Source: Oscillospiraceae bacterium
GTDB taxonomy: Bacteria; Bacillota; Clostridia; Oscillospirales; Ruminococcaceae
DNA length: 64,000 bases
Reading direction: 5' to 3'
Assembly (NCBI GenBank): GCA_028720105.1
Contig: JAQYLI010000025.1
Coordinates: 27,947 to 91,946, forward strand
How positions within the stretch are numbered: the stretch's first letter is position 1; every line of letters starts with the position of its first letter. Made by a program: the position numbers and the translations under genes. This document shows positions 43,896 to 53,636 of the stretch, one piece after another. Below the pieces are notes generated by a model. It had not been told where the DNA came from. It saw only the letters and a list, made by a program, of their open reading frames with translations, and made no database searches.

Positions 43896-44537
43896 TCAGT
43901 TATCCTTTTCAAACAAATGCATAAGTCTTGTCAGAGCCATTCCTCCCACCGATTCGATAAAGGTGGAAAAGGAAAGCACGCCTATCCAGAAATTCATAAT
44001 GCCCGTACCCGAATATTTCACCATTACAGCAAGAATATATATCAGCGAAAACAAGCCGCCGAACTGAATGCAGCATATCCTGTCATATGACCGATTTTTG
44101 GATATGAGCCGCCTTGTGAGCAGATTTATGATAAGTCCCGCAGCAGCACCGCCCACAATTGCAATAAGCCGATCAGCAGGTATTCCCGAAATAATGAGTC
44201 TCTTATTAAAATCTATTCCCCAGATGAAATATATCATAAAAAACACAAGTGAGGGGATAATGTCTCTTAAATAGAAGATAAAACCGCCGAATTTAAAAAT
44301 TTTCAAAGGGATATCGGAAAAAACCGCCACATAGCTTTCGGTAACGTTTCTTTTGAGAACGACCTGCTTTTCCCCCTCCTCCGTCTCCTTTGAATAGGCG
44401 AGACTTATGGAGCCGTCCTCCTCAAACTGCTTGCTGCCCTTTGAATAGTCTTTCAGCAGCTTGTCAAGAAGCCATTCAGCCTCGTTAAAGCGCTCGTGGC
44501 GCGGAAGATTTGAGATAATATAGCCATAGCTCAGCAT
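43896..44537 (-). CDS. Four-helix membrane protein of unknown function
   Basis: I do not recognise this 213-residue protein. Residues 1-70 are hydrophilic (NEAEWLLDKLLKDYSKGSKQF). Four hydrophobic segments follow (IPSLVFFMIYFIWGI; LIAIVGGAAAGLIINLL; FGGLFSLIYILAVMV; FWIGVLSFSTFIESVGG). It starts immediately after the HAD gene stop and ends one base before mnmA, so all three are translated from one message. The tight packing argues that it is real. Confidence 0.7.
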   Translation of the reverse strand: MLSYGYIISNLPRHERFNEAEWLLDKLLKDYSKGSKQFEEDGSISLAYSKETEEGEKQVVLKRNVTESYVAVFSDIPLKIFKFGGFIFYLRDIIPSLVFFMIYFIWGIDFNKRLIISGIPADRLIAIVGGAAAGLIINLLTRRLISKNRSYDRICCIQFGGLFSLIYILAVMVKYSGTGIMNFWIGVLSFSTFIESVGGMALTRLMHLFEKDN

Positions 44538-45176
44538 TTATATCAGCTCCTTAAAACTTTCGATGCGCCGGTGAACGCAGCCTTTCAGCGCTTCAAAATC
44601 CCCGAAATGACCGCTGTTAACGCCGATAGTGTAAAAACCGTTTTCAAAGGCAGTCTTTGCCGCGTGAGGCGAGTCCTCAATAACGGCAGTCTCCCGTGGC
44701 GTTACACCCATTTTCTCCGCGCACATAAAAAATATCCTCGGGTCTTCCTTGGAAGAGCCTGCCTCGTCGGAGGTCACAATAAATTCAAGGTCGTCAAGTA
44801 TGCCGTTGTGCTTTAAAACTCCCTCAGCCAATTCCCTTGAATTTGAAGTGGCGGCGCACATTTTAATGCCCCGTTTCTTAAAGCTTTCTATAAGCTCCTT
44901 TGCATAGGGCATAAGCTTTACTTCAAAAAAATATTTTTCCCTCACTATCTCGGTTATCTCCGCAGCAACGTCCTCCGCGCTTTCGGGGAGGGAATAAAGC
45001 TTTTTCAGATACTCCGCCGCGCTCATAAAATGCATAGATTTCAGTGCAAGGGAAACCTGGCTGTCATATTCAATGCCCCTGCGCCCGAGAAATATCCTGT
45101 CCGACTCCGTCCATACCCCGAGACTGTCCGCAAGAGTGCCGTCAATGTCAAAAATGACCGCTCTGATATTCTCCAT
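44538..45176 (-). CDS. HAD-superfamily phosphatase (beta-phosphoglucomutase-like)
   Basis: A 212-residue cytoplasmic HAD hydrolase with FDIDGTLADSLGVW (nucleophile Asp and acid Asp), a helical cap, ATSNSRE (motif II), and VIEDSPHAAKTA (motif IV). This is the HAD-IA subgroup of sugar-phosphate phosphatases and mutases. ATG 45176 has GAGGA seven bases upstream; ATG 45182 is in frame and overlaps the previous stop as ATGA, so coupled initiation there is also possible. Confidence 0.85.
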   Translation of the reverse strand: MENIRAVIFDIDGTLADSLGVWTESDRIFLGRRGIEYDSQVSLALKSMHFMSAAEYLKKLYSLPESAEDVAAEITEIVREKYFFEVKLMPYAKELIESFKKRGIKMCAATSNSRELAEGVLKHNGILDDLEFIVTSDEAGSSKEDPRIFFMCAEKMGVTPRETAVIEDSPHAAKTAFENGFYTIGVNSGHFGDFEALKGCVHRRIESFKELI

Positions 45177-45178
45177 AC

Positions 45179-45346
45179 TCATTCCTCAACAGCGTATGTA
45201 AGGTTTTCCCATATGAGCGAAACCCCTATATCCGTCTCTTCGGGGAGAAGAGCCATAGCAATGAAAAGCTCCTCACCCGAATTTCTGTCTCTGAGAGTAG
45301 CATATTCGCCCTCTATTTTAATTACAGTATAATGCTTTGTTTCCAT
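45179..45346 (-). CDS. Small conserved-looking protein of 55 residues
   Basis: A short minus-strand frame starting METKHYTVIKIEGEYA and ending WENLTYAVEE. AAGGAG lies seven bases before its ATG, it starts 21 bases after the ABC-F gene, and its stop overlaps the HAD start (ATGA). The acidic, strand-rich composition (TVIKIEGEYATLRDRNSGE) looks like a small beta domain. I do not recognise the family. Confidence 0.65.
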   Translation of the reverse strand: METKHYTVIKIEGEYATLRDRNSGEELFIAMALLPEETDIGVSLIWENLTYAVEE

Positions 45347-45367
45347 ACGCCGCTCCTTATCAAAAGG

Positions 45368-47323
45368 TTATTCCTCGTCCTCTTCGCAGAGCAACAGCCA
45401 CTCGTCGGAAAGCTCCGCCGACTGCTGCTTGAGATTTTCGTACTCTGCGCACTTCTCATTCATAAGCACATAATCCGCCGCCGCCTCGGGAGAGGTCATT
45501 TCCTCCTGAACCGCCGCCATCTTCGCTTCAAGCTCGCCGATAAGCTTTTCAAGCTCCTTAATGCGGTTTCGGCGCTTTGCGTCCTTTGCACGCTGCTCTT
45601 TGGAGCGGTATGCAGCCGCATTTTTCTTCTCGGCTTCTTCCTTTGCCTTCTGCTGCTTTTGTTCAGTTAAAGCCTCCTGCTCCGCAAGCTTTCTTGCCCT
45701 CTTGTCATCAAGATACTCTTCAAAGCCGCCGTTAAATTCGTGCAGCTGACCCGGAGTTATCTCAAAAATCCTGTCGCAAATGCGGCTCAACAGATACCTG
45801 TCGTGAGAAACAAGAATGACTGTACCCTCAAATTTCGCCAAAGCCTCCTCAAGAACTTCCTTTGCGTCAATGTCAAGGTGGTTTGTAGGCTCGTCAAGGA
45901 TAAGCACATTTCCTCTCTCAAGCATCATAATGGCAAAACACAGCTTTGCCCTCTCGCCGCCGCTGATAACGCCCACCTGCTTGAACACGTTCTCGCCCGT
46001 AAATTTCACAAGCCCCAGCAGACTTCTCACCTGCTCGTCTGTCATACCTCTTCGGCGGTCGTGAATTTCATCAATAACAGCCTTGTTAAAATCCAGCTGA
46101 GAATTTTCCTGATCAAAGTAGGAAATCTTAACATTTTTGTTCCACTCCACCACACCTCTCGGGGAGCGAATTTTTTTCTGAATAATTTTTAAAAGCGTGG
46201 ATTTTCCGATACCGTTAGGACCCACAATTCCTATTTTGTCCCCCCTGCGGACTGCAAAGGAAATATTCTCCGCAAGAAGCTTGTCCCCCGCAGTAATGTC
46301 AATATTCTTTACCGTCAGCACGTCAAGGGGCGGCTCGTAATCATATTCAAAGCGTATCTTCGCCTTTTTCTCATAGGTAACGGGCTTTTCCAGGATCTCC
46401 ATAGCCTCCAGCTTTTTAACACGGCTTTTCGCCATAGCCGAGGTGGTGGCGCGGACAATGTTCCTGTCCACAAAATCCTGAAGTTTTGCTATCTCAGCCT
46501 GCTGAGCCTCATATTCCTTCATTCTCCGATCGGTGTCGGCAGCTTTCAGCTCCGTAAACTTCGTGTAATTGCCCTTCCATCTGCGAAGCCTTGTCCGCTC
46601 TATCTCGCAGATAGATGTGCAAAGCTTGTCAAGGAAATATCTGTCATGAGAAACGATAAGCAAAGCGCCCTTATAGCCCGCAAGATAATCCTCAAGCCAC
46701 ATAATGGTATCAAAATCCAGATGGTTTGTAGGCTCGTCAAGAATAAGCAGACGTGGATTTTCCAGCAGCAGCTTTGCCATAGCAAGACGTGTCTTTTCGC
46801 CCCCCGAAAGAGTGGAAATAACTCTGTCATAGGTCTCGGGAGGAAAGCCCATACCGTTTAAAACAGTCTTTATCTTAACGCTTATAAGATACCCCTCGTT
46901 TGCTTCAAAGAAAGCAGTCTTTCGGTCATACTCAGCGCTTATCTCCTTAAAATGCTCTTCGTTTTCGTGGACCTCGGGACGGGACATTTCCTCCTCAAGA
47001 CGGCGAAGCTCCTCCTGCACCGAAAGCAGATCGGAAAAGACCGACATCATCTCGTCCATAACCTTAGAAGAGCGGTCAAGCCCCGAATTCTGCTCTAAAA
47101 ATCCAACAGTAGAACCCCGCGTAATCGCCAGATGGGGCACATTCGGCTCGGGCTGGGTCTCGTACTCCTCCCTGCCCGTAATGATTTTAAGCAGCGTGGA
47201 TTTTCCGCAGCCGTTAATGCCCACAAGCCCGATCCTGTCATTGTCCTCGATAGTAAGGCTCACATTGTCAAGTACAGTTTTCCCGTTATATATTTTTGAG
47301 ATATTTTCCATTGAAAGTATCAT
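45368..47323 (-). CDS. ABC-F family ATPase
   Basis: A 651-residue protein with two ABC domains and no membrane segments. The first has GINGCGKST, LSGGEKTRLAMAKLLL and LLILDEPTNHLD. The second has GPNGIGKST, ISGGERAKLCFAIMML and LILDEPTNHLD. A long linker lies between them, and a basic/acidic C-terminal coiled coil (about residues 555-640) resembles YdiF/Uup-type members. ABC-F proteins act on ribosomes, some giving antibiotic protection; here a general translation role is more likely than resistance, but this is not proven. It has its own promoter. Confidence 0.9.
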   Translation of the reverse strand: MILSMENISKIYNGKTVLDNVSLTIEDNDRIGLVGINGCGKSTLLKIITGREEYETQPEPNVPHLAITRGSTVGFLEQNSGLDRSSKVMDEMMSVFSDLLSVQEELRRLEEEMSRPEVHENEEHFKEISAEYDRKTAFFEANEGYLISVKIKTVLNGMGFPPETYDRVISTLSGGEKTRLAMAKLLLENPRLLILDEPTNHLDFDTIMWLEDYLAGYKGALLIVSHDRYFLDKLCTSICEIERTRLRRWKGNYTKFTELKAADTDRRMKEYEAQQAEIAKLQDFVDRNIVRATTSAMAKSRVKKLEAMEILEKPVTYEKKAKIRFEYDYEPPLDVLTVKNIDITAGDKLLAENISFAVRRGDKIGIVGPNGIGKSTLLKIIQKKIRSPRGVVEWNKNVKISYFDQENSQLDFNKAVIDEIHDRRRGMTDEQVRSLLGLVKFTGENVFKQVGVISGGERAKLCFAIMMLERGNVLILDEPTNHLDIDAKEVLEEALAKFEGTVILVSHDRYLLSRICDRIFEITPGQLHEFNGGFEEYLDDKRARKLAEQEALTEQKQQKAKEEAEKKNAAAYRSKEQRAKDAKRRNRIKELEKLIGELEAKMAAVQEEMTSPEAAADYVLMNEKCAEYENLKQQSAELSDEWLLLCEEDEE

Positions 47324-47359
47324 TGTCCCGATTCTCCCGATAAAAATGTTATGTATTTA

Positions 47360-47388
47360 ATTATATCATATTCTGAGGGTAATTTCAA
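47360..47388 (-). promoter_or_regulatory. Promoter of the ABC-F operon
   Basis: Minus strand TTGAAA (47383-47388), 17 bases, TATAAT (47360-47365), 36 bases before the ABC-F start. Confidence 0.75.
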
Positions 47389-47407
47389 CTGCGGGATAAG
47401 ATTTTTC

Positions 47408-47674
47408 TCACATAACAATTACATCGCAGTCATCACTTTTATTCGCATCAAGCGCATAAATGAGCCTATGTGCTTCCTCGGGTATAGCTTGATACAGGGC
47501 TTCAAAACCCACAAGCTTGATCCTTTCGATCTCGGATAAGTCCGCAATATCATAAAATGCGTCCCAATTCAAGCCATACCATTTTGGAAATTTTAAAGCT
47601 GTTCTCAGCCGCCTTTGAAGCTCTCTCGGGTCGGATATGTCTGTTATGTCAACGGTTATCGTACCCCGAGGCAT
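47408..47674 (-). CDS. Barstar-family ribonuclease inhibitor
   Basis: An 88-residue protein from ATG 47674 (98 from TTG 47704). It carries the barstar core: FPKWYGLNWDAFYDIADL and VGFEALYQAIPEEAHRLIYAL. Barstar blocks barnase-type RNases; no barnase gene is adjacent. The reading frame stays open for about 30 codons further upstream (IGCIPFGEYFEDI), overlapping the end of ung, but without a usable start codon. This may be a truncated longer protein or chance. No clear ribosome site marks either start. Confidence 0.75.
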   Translation of the reverse strand: MPRGTITVDITDISDPRELQRRLRTALKFPKWYGLNWDAFYDIADLSEIERIKLVGFEALYQAIPEEAHRLIYALDANKSDDCDVIVM

Positions 47675-47769
47675 ATTTTCATACCGCAGAATCAAAGCCT
47701 GCAAATTTTCATCACACGCCGGATCTCCGACTGAAATATCCTCAAAGTATTCTCCGAACGGGATACAGC

Positions 47770-48438
47770 CTATTCGATCCTCCAGTCCACAGGCTCAATA
47801 CCGTGAGCAGCAAGAAACTCATTGCACTTTGAAAAATGCCTGCACCCGAAAAATCCGTTGTAAGCCGAAAGCGGCGAGGGGTGCGCCGCCATAAGCACAA
47901 GGTGATTTGGATTAGTGATAAGCGACCTCTTAGCCTTTGCATTGCCGCCCCACAGCAGGAAAACAATGGGCTTTTCACGCTCATTCAGCTTCCCGATAAC
48001 GTGGTCGGTAAATATCTCCCAGCCCTTGCCCTTGTGGGAATTAGCCTGTCCCCGCCTTACGGTCAGAACGGTGTTCAGCATAAGAACACCGCTGTCTGCC
48101 CATTTGTACAGCTCCCCGTGAGGTGCGGGAGGAATGCCAAGGTCTGTATTCAGTTCCTTGTAAATATTCTGTAATGACGGAGGAATGGGACAGCCCTTCT
48201 GAACCGAAAAGCAAAGCCCGTGAGCCTGTCCCGGCTCGTGATAAGGGTCCTGTCCTAAGATGACCGCCTTCACATTGTTATAAGATGTGTGCTTCATAGC
48301 GTTAAAGATATTGTGCATATCGGGATAAATTTCTCTCGAAAAATACTCCTGCTTGAGAAATTCTCTCAGCTCCTTGTAATAGGGCAGCTCAAACTCCCCC
48401 GCCATTATCTCGTCCCATTCGTTTCCGAAATTGACCAT
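47770..48438 (-). CDS. ung: Uracil-DNA glycosylase
   Basis: A 222-residue family 1 UDG that excises uracil from DNA. The catalytic motif is VILGQDPYHEPGQAHGLCFSV, the uracil pocket is VLMLNTVLTVRRGQANSHKG, and the minor-groove loop is AAHPSPLSAYNGFFGC. AAAAGGAATG precedes the start. It is downstream of uvrA, so two base/nucleotide excision repair genes are together. Confidence 0.97.
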   Translation of the reverse strand: MVNFGNEWDEIMAGEFELPYYKELREFLKQEYFSREIYPDMHNIFNAMKHTSYNNVKAVILGQDPYHEPGQAHGLCFSVQKGCPIPPSLQNIYKELNTDLGIPPAPHGELYKWADSGVLMLNTVLTVRRGQANSHKGKGWEIFTDHVIGKLNEREKPIVFLLWGGNAKAKRSLITNPNHLVLMAAHPSPLSAYNGFFGCRHFSKCNEFLAAHGIEPVDWRIE

Positions 48439-48459
48439 TTTATATCATTCCTTTTTTGA

Positions 48460-48513
48460 GAGTTTTGTGATTTGCGTAAGCAAATCGAGGCGACAGCCGA
48501 AGAAACAAAACTC
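48460..48513. repeat. Nested inverted repeat between uvrA and ung
   Basis: GAGTTTTGT (48460-48468) is inverted at 48505-48513, and GATTTGC (48469-48475) is inverted at 48480-48486. The outer arm overlaps the uvrA stop codon. Without a T run it is not a convincing terminator. Confidence 0.55.
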
Positions 48514-51343
48514 ATTCCTTCCCCAGAAGCGGTTTAAGATATCTTCCCGTGTAGCTTTCTTCGCAGGCAGCAATATCCTCGGGAGTGCCGCAGGCAACAA
48601 GAGTTCCGCCCTTGTCTCCCCCCTCGGGACCTAAGTCAATAATATAGTCCGCCGTCTTTATCACATCAAGATTATGCTCGATAACAAGCACCGTATTTCC
48701 CGACTCCGTAAGTCTCTGCAGCACCTCAAGCAGCTTGTGGACATCTGCCGTATGCAGACCCGTAGTAGGCTCGTCAAGAATGTAGATAGTCCTGCCAGTA
48801 GAACGCCTTGCAAGCTCCGTGGCAAGCTTTACTCTCTGTGCCTCGCCGCCCGAAAGAGTGGTGGCAGGCTGACCAATCTTTATATATCCGAGACCCACTT
48901 CCTGCAAGGTAAGAAGCTTGCGGTAGATCTTCTGATGATTTGAGAAAAACTCCACACCCTCGTCAACGGTCATCTCAAGCACATCATAAATGCTCTTTCC
49001 CTTGTACTTCACCTCAAGAGTCTCACGATTATACCGTTTTCCCTTGCACACCTCGCAGGGAACGTAAACATCGGGGAGGAAATGCATTTCTATCTTGATG
49101 ATACCGTCACCCTCGCAGGACTCGCAGCGTCCGCCCTTAACGTTAAAGGAAAATCTTCCCGAGGTATAACCCCTTGTCTTTGCGTCATTTGTCTCCGCAA
49201 AAAGGTCTCTGATATCGTTGAAAACGCCCGTATATGTGGCAGGATTTGAACGTGGCGTTCTGCCGATAGGAGACTGGTCAATATCAATAACCTTGTCAAG
49301 ATTTTCAATGCCCTCAATGCTTTCAAAAGCGCCTGCCCTTGTCCTTGCACGGTTAAGCTTTGCCGCAAGATATTTGTAAAGTATCTGATTTACAAGAGAG
49401 GACTTGCCCGAGCCGCTGACGCCCGTAACGCAGGTGAATGTGCCCAGAGGAATGGAAACGTCCACGCCCTTGAGATTATTCTCCCTTGCTCCCTTAACGG
49501 TAAGGAACTTGCCGTTACCCGTCCTTCTCACCTCGGGAACGGGGATTTTCCGCCTTCCGCTGAGATATGCGCCGGTAATGGAGCGCTCGCAGTTCATAAT
49601 GTCATTAACAGTACCCGTACATATTATCTCGCCGCCGTGAACGCCTGCATAAGGACCCACATCAACAATAAAATCCGCCGCCCTCATAGTGTCCTCATCG
49701 TGTTCAACAACAATAAGGGTGTTTCCTAAATCTCTCAATCGCTTGAGCGTGCCGATAAGCTTGTCATTGTCCCTCTGATGAAGTCCGATAGACGGCTCGT
49801 CAAGTATATACAGCACGCCCACCAGGGAAGAGCCTATCTGCGTAGCAAGCCTTATTCTCTGAGACTCGCCGCCCGAAAGTGTGCCTGCCGAACGGGAAAG
49901 GGTGAGATATTCAAGTCCCACGCTCTTGAGGAACCCGAGACGGCTGTTTATCTCCTTGACTATCCGCTCGCCGATATACATTTCTCTTTCCGAAAGCTGC
50001 AATTTGTCAAAAAAGTCATAACAGCCCGAAACGGAAAGCTCCGTAACCTCCGCAATGCTCTTTCCGCCAACAGTAACGCCGAGAATTTCCTTTTTAAGCC
50101 TTTTACCGTGACATTCGGGGCAAAGCTCCTCGGACATATACTGCTCAATGTCCGCCTTGCTCCATTCGGAATTGCTGTCCCTGTACCGTCTCTCAAGGTT
50201 GTTCACAATTCCCTCAAAGGGCTGATAATAAACACCTCCGCCGTAATCGGTGGCACGATGGAGCTTTAGCTTCTCATTGCCCGTGCCGTAAAGCAATGCG
50301 TGAATAGCCTCTTCGCTCCAGTTTTTAAGGGGCTCCGTAACGGAATGACCGTAAAACTGAGCAATTCCCTTGAAATACATCATAGCAATCGAGCCATCGT
50401 CGGTAGTCCCCCAGCCGCTTGCCTTAATAGCCCCCTCCTTTATGGAAAGGTCGGTGTTGGGAATGATAAGAGACGGGTCAATTTTCCGAAAAACTCCGAG
50501 ACCCGTACATTTCGGACAAGCGCCGTAGGGATTGTTAAATGAAAACATTCTGGGAGAAAGCTCCTCCATAGAAACGCCGTGCTCGGGGCAGGCGTAATTC
50601 TGCGAAAAGAGCATTTCCTCGCCGCCCACAATATCGCAGATTATAGTTCCCCCCGAAATTCCCGAAGCAGTCTCAATACTGTCGGAAAGACGGGTGCCCA
50701 TTTCGGGCTTCACCACAAGTCTGTCCACCACAATTTCAATGGTGTGCTTCTTGTTTTTCTCAAGCTTTATCTCCTCGGAAAGATCGTAAACAATGCCGTC
50801 AATGCGCACACGAACATAGCCCGACTTTTTCGCCTGTTCAAGCTCCTTAACGTGTTCACCCTTTCGTCCCTTTACAACGGGAGCAAGTATCTGAATTTTC
50901 GTGCCCTCAGGAAGTGCGGAAATTTTGTCGATTATCTGATCCACCGACTGCTGCTTTATCTCCCTGCCGCAGACGGGGCAATGGGGAATACCAATTCTTG
51001 CATAAAGCAGACGGAAATAATCGTAAATTTCCGTGACCGTACCCACCGTAGAACGTGGATTTTTTGAGGTGGTTTTCTGGTCAATGGAAATAGCGGGGGA
51101 AAGTCCCTCGATAGAGTCCACATCGGGCTTGTCCATCTGCCCGAGAAACATTCTCGCATAGGAAGAAAGGCTCTCCACATATCTTCTCTGACCGTCGGCA
51201 TAAATGGTGTCGAATGCAAGAGAAGATTTTCCCGAGCCCGAAAGACCCGTCATAACAATAAGCTTGTCTCGGGGAAGCTCTAAGTCAACATTCTTTAAAT
51301 TATGCTCTCTCGCACCCTTAATAACGATTTTATCAATAGGCAT
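48512..51343 (-). CDS. uvrA: Excinuclease ABC subunit A
   Basis: A 943-residue damage-recognition ATPase of nucleotide excision repair. It has two ABC modules ([14 protein letters not shown] and [30 protein letters not shown] and [16 protein letters not shown]) and zinc-finger pairs (CPVCGREI region; [24 protein letters not shown]). Length is full. GAGAGGA precedes the ATG. It is 27 bases after radC. No SOS box is seen upstream, unlike in Bacillus. Confidence 0.98.
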   Translation of the reverse strand: MPIDKIVIKGAREHNLKNVDLELPRDKLIVMTGLSGSGKSSLAFDTIYADGQRRYVESLSSYARMFLGQMDKPDVDSIEGLSPAISIDQKTTSKNPRSTVGTVTEIYDYFRLLYARIGIPHCPVCGREIKQQSVDQIIDKISALPEGTKIQILAPVVKGRKGEHVKELEQAKKSGYVRVRIDGIVYDLSEEIKLEKNKKHTIEIVVDRLVVKPEMGTRLSDSIETASGISGGTIICDIVGGEEMLFSQNYACPEHGVSMEELSPRMFSFNNPYGACPKCTGLGVFRKIDPSLIIPNTDLSIKEGAIKASGWGTTDDGSIAMMYFKGIAQFYGHSVTEPLKNWSEEAIHALLYGTGNEKLKLHRATDYGGGVYYQPFEGIVNNLERRYRDSNSEWSKADIEQYMSEELCPECHGKRLKKEILGVTVGGKSIAEVTELSVSGCYDFFDKLQLSEREMYIGERIVKEINSRLGFLKSVGLEYLTLSRSAGTLSGGESQRIRLATQIGSSLVGVLYILDEPSIGLHQRDNDKLIGTLKRLRDLGNTLIVVEHDEDTMRAADFIVDVGPYAGVHGGEIICTGTVNDIMNCERSITGAYLSGRRKIPVPEVRRTGNGKFLTVKGARENNLKGVDVSIPLGTFTCVTGVSGSGKSSLVNQILYKYLAAKLNRARTRAGAFESIEGIENLDKVIDIDQSPIGRTPRSNPATYTGVFNDIRDLFAETNDAKTRGYTSGRFSFNVKGGRCESCEGDGIIKIEMHFLPDVYVPCEVCKGKRYNRETLEVKYKGKSIYDVLEMTVDEGVEFFSNHQKIYRKLLTLQEVGLGYIKIGQPATTLSGGEAQRVKLATELARRSTGRTIYILDEPTTGLHTADVHKLLEVLQRLTESGNTVLVIEHNLDVIKTADYIIDLGPEGGDKGGTLVACGTPEDIAACEESYTGRYLKPLLGKE

Positions 51344-51370
51344 TTTAATTTTCCTCTCAAATCTATCAAA

Positions 51371-52174
51371 TCAGTCGAATATTCCCAGATCTCCGCCGTC
51401 CCTCATAGAATAGCATTTCGATCCGCCCACAATAATATGATCCATCAAACGAATATCCACCGCTTTCAGCAGCTCATTTATCCGCCTTGTGACCGCAATG
51501 TCCTCGTCGGAGGGCTTCGGAGCTGAAAGCGGGTGATTATGAGCCAGCGCCGCCATAGCGCTGCCGCTGTCAATAGCTGTACTCATTATTTTTCTCAGCT
51601 CAAGTGACGTATATGCAGCCGACCCCCTGCTTATTTCCGTAACCGAAACAGGACGAAGTGAGCTGTCAAAGCAGGCAAGCATAAATTTCTCCGTTCCCGA
51701 ACCCACGAAATATGGCTTAAAAAGCTCGGAAAGCTGAGCCGTAGTCGTAACGGAAACGCCCTTCCGCTCCTCCGCATAATAAACGCTTATGAGCTGCGGT
51801 ATAAGCTTGAAAAGCACCGCCGCACTCTCGGTAATTCCCTTTACCTCCGTAAGCTCGGAAACATCGGCATTAAGCACCCCCGCCACACTGCCGAATTTAT
51901 TTATCAGTTCTTTGGCAATTTGCTTTGTGTCCCTCTGAGGAATAACGTAAAACAGCAAAAGCTCAAGAATCTCGTGAGGCGCAAACCCATCAAGACCCGA
52001 TATGAGAAACCGCTCCTTCACCCGTCCCCTGTGACCCTTTGCGGACTCCTTCCGCATTTCCTCCGCAGACTTGGGAGGAGCATTTTTCAGTTCTTCCTTT
52101 TTTTCGGTCAAAGCTCTGTCAAGCTCGTCCTCCCGCAAAGTGTCAAGAGCATTTTCAAGCTCGGAAATATCCAT
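51371..52174 (-). CDS. radC: RadC-family JAB1/MPN protein
   Basis: A 267-residue protein with an acidic N-terminal extension (about 50 residues), a helix-hairpin-helix-like part (LTEVKGITESAAVLFK), and the C-terminal MPN domain bearing AHNHPLSAPKPSDED, the JAMM zinc motif. Despite its name its cellular role is uncertain. ATG 52174 is preferred, with GGAG eight bases upstream. It lies between tsaD and uvrA in one transcription unit. Confidence 0.92.
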   Translation of the reverse strand: MDISELENALDTLREDELDRALTEKKEELKNAPPKSAEEMRKESAKGHRGRVKERFLISGLDGFAPHEILELLLFYVIPQRDTKQIAKELINKFGSVAGVLNADVSELTEVKGITESAAVLFKLIPQLISVYYAEERKGVSVTTTAQLSELFKPYFVGSGTEKFMLACFDSSLRPVSVTEISRGSAAYTSLELRKIMSTAIDSGSAMAALAHNHPLSAPKPSDEDIAVTRRINELLKAVDIRLMDHIIVGGSKCYSMRDGGDLGIFD

Positions 52175-52188
52175 ACACACCGCTCCGT

Positions 52189-53205
52189 TCAGATGTCCTC
52201 AAGGCTCAGAGTAGCCACCGCATTAAGGCTCTCGTCCGCCCTTTTTCCGTCAAGAAAATCGTAATATCCCTGACAGGCTATCATTGCACCGTTGTCGCCG
52301 CACAAATCGAGTGGGGGCAGATAGACCTTGATTCCCCGCTTGCCGCATTCGTGAAGCATAAGCTCTCTCACACCCGAATTTGCGGAAACTCCGCCTGCCA
52401 CCGCAACGGTCTTGTACCCGAAAGCCTTCGCAGCCTCCACCGTCTTGCTCACAAGCATTTCTGCGGCAGTTTTCTGAAAGCTTGCCGCCAGACTGTCGCT
52501 GTCAAGGGTCTCCCCCTTCTGCTCCGCATTGTGCGCCAGATTTATGACCGCCGTTTTCAACCCGCTGAATGAAAAATCATACTCGCTGCCCGTTACCTTG
52601 GGGATAGGCAGCTTGTACTTGTCCGAGTCGCCCTTTTTCGCCGCCCTGTCAATGTGAACGCCTCCGGGGTATGGGTATCCCAATACTCTCGCACACTTGT
52701 CAAAAGCCTCCCCCGCCGCGTCATCTCTCGTCCTGCCGATAACTCTGAATTTTGTGTAGCTCAGAACTTCGGTTATCTGCGAATGACCGCCGCTTGCCAC
52801 AAGGCAAAGATAAGGCGGCTCAAGGTCGGGGTGAGCAATGTAATTTGAAGCAATATGCCCCGCAATGTGATGAACAGGGATAAGCGGCTTACCCGCCGCC
52901 ATAGCAAGTCCCTTAGCAAAGCTTGTGCCCACAAGAAGCGCACCGATAAGCCCCGGAGCATATGTGACCGCAATTCCGTCAATGTCGGAAAGTCCGCATT
53001 TAGCTTCATCAAGCGCCGCCCTCACAACCTCAAGGATATTTTCTGCGTGCCGTCTCGAAGCAATTTCGGGCACAACTCCGCCGAATTTCTTATGCTCCTC
53101 CACCTGAGAAGCTACGATATTAGAAAGAATAGTCCGTCCGTCAAGGGAGACCGAAGCCGCAGTCTCATCGCAGGAGGACTCGATTCCAAGAATTTTTACG
53201 CTCAT
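52189..53205 (-). CDS. tsaD: tRNA threonylcarbamoyladenosine (t6A) synthase subunit TsaD
   Basis: A 338-residue protein that transfers threonylcarbamoyl to A37 of ANN-decoding tRNAs. It begins ILGIESSCDETAASV and has the metal-binding histidines HHIAGHIASNY, plus VASGGHSQ and GGVSANSGVRE. Its start overlaps rimI by four bases. TsaB and TsaE, required for activity, are not in this window. Confidence 0.97.
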   Translation of the reverse strand: MSVKILGIESSCDETAASVSLDGRTILSNIVASQVEEHKKFGGVVPEIASRRHAENILEVVRAALDEAKCGLSDIDGIAVTYAPGLIGALLVGTSFAKGLAMAAGKPLIPVHHIAGHIASNYIAHPDLEPPYLCLVASGGHSQITEVLSYTKFRVIGRTRDDAAGEAFDKCARVLGYPYPGGVHIDRAAKKGDSDKYKLPIPKVTGSEYDFSFSGLKTAVINLAHNAEQKGETLDSDSLAASFQKTAAEMLVSKTVEAAKAFGYKTVAVAGGVSANSGVRELMLHECGKRGIKVYLPPLDLCGDNGAMIACQGYYDFLDGKRADESLNAVATLSLEDI

Positions 53206-53636
53206 TTTATCACCTTTTTAATCATAACTATCCCGTCCTCTTTCGGGGAGGAATACATATTCCGCCTGACCCCCGCCCGTTCAAATCCGAAAGAGCCGTA
53301 AAGCCCTATGGCAGGCGAATTTGAAGCCCTCACCTCAAGGGAAATGCTCTCAGCCGTTTGGGTAAGAGCCTTTTCAAATGCGGAAAGCAGCTGTTTGCCA
53401 ATGCCCTTTTTACGGTGATCAGCGCTTACCGCAATGCGCTCGATATATCCCGAAAATCCGTCACAGGAGCCGATAATATATCCCCTTACCTCGCCGCCGT
53501 CAACCTCCGCAAGAAAAATTCCCGTTTCGTCAAGAAGCGCACTCTCAAGGGACTTTTCCGACCACGCATCGGAGAAAGCCGCCTTTTCTATTTCCGCAAT
53601 TTGTGAAATGAAGCACTCCTCTGCCAAAGCAATCAT
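53202..53636 (-). CDS. rimI: Ribosomal-protein-alanine N-acetyltransferase RimI-like
   Basis: A 144-residue GNAT enzyme. The acetyl-CoA loop is DHRKKGIGKQLL and the terminal motif is NSPAIGLYGSFGFERAGVR with YSSPKEDGIVMIK, typical of RimI. It would acetylate the N-terminus of ribosomal protein S18. It is coupled to dus upstream and tsaD downstream through four-base overlaps. RimI next to tsa genes is a common arrangement. Confidence 0.9.
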   Translation of the reverse strand: MIALAEECFISQIAEIEKAAFSDAWSEKSLESALLDETGIFLAEVDGGEVRGYIIGSCDGFSGYIERIAVSADHRKKGIGKQLLSAFEKALTQTAESISLEVRASNSPAIGLYGSFGFERAGVRRNMYSSPKEDGIVMIKKVIK

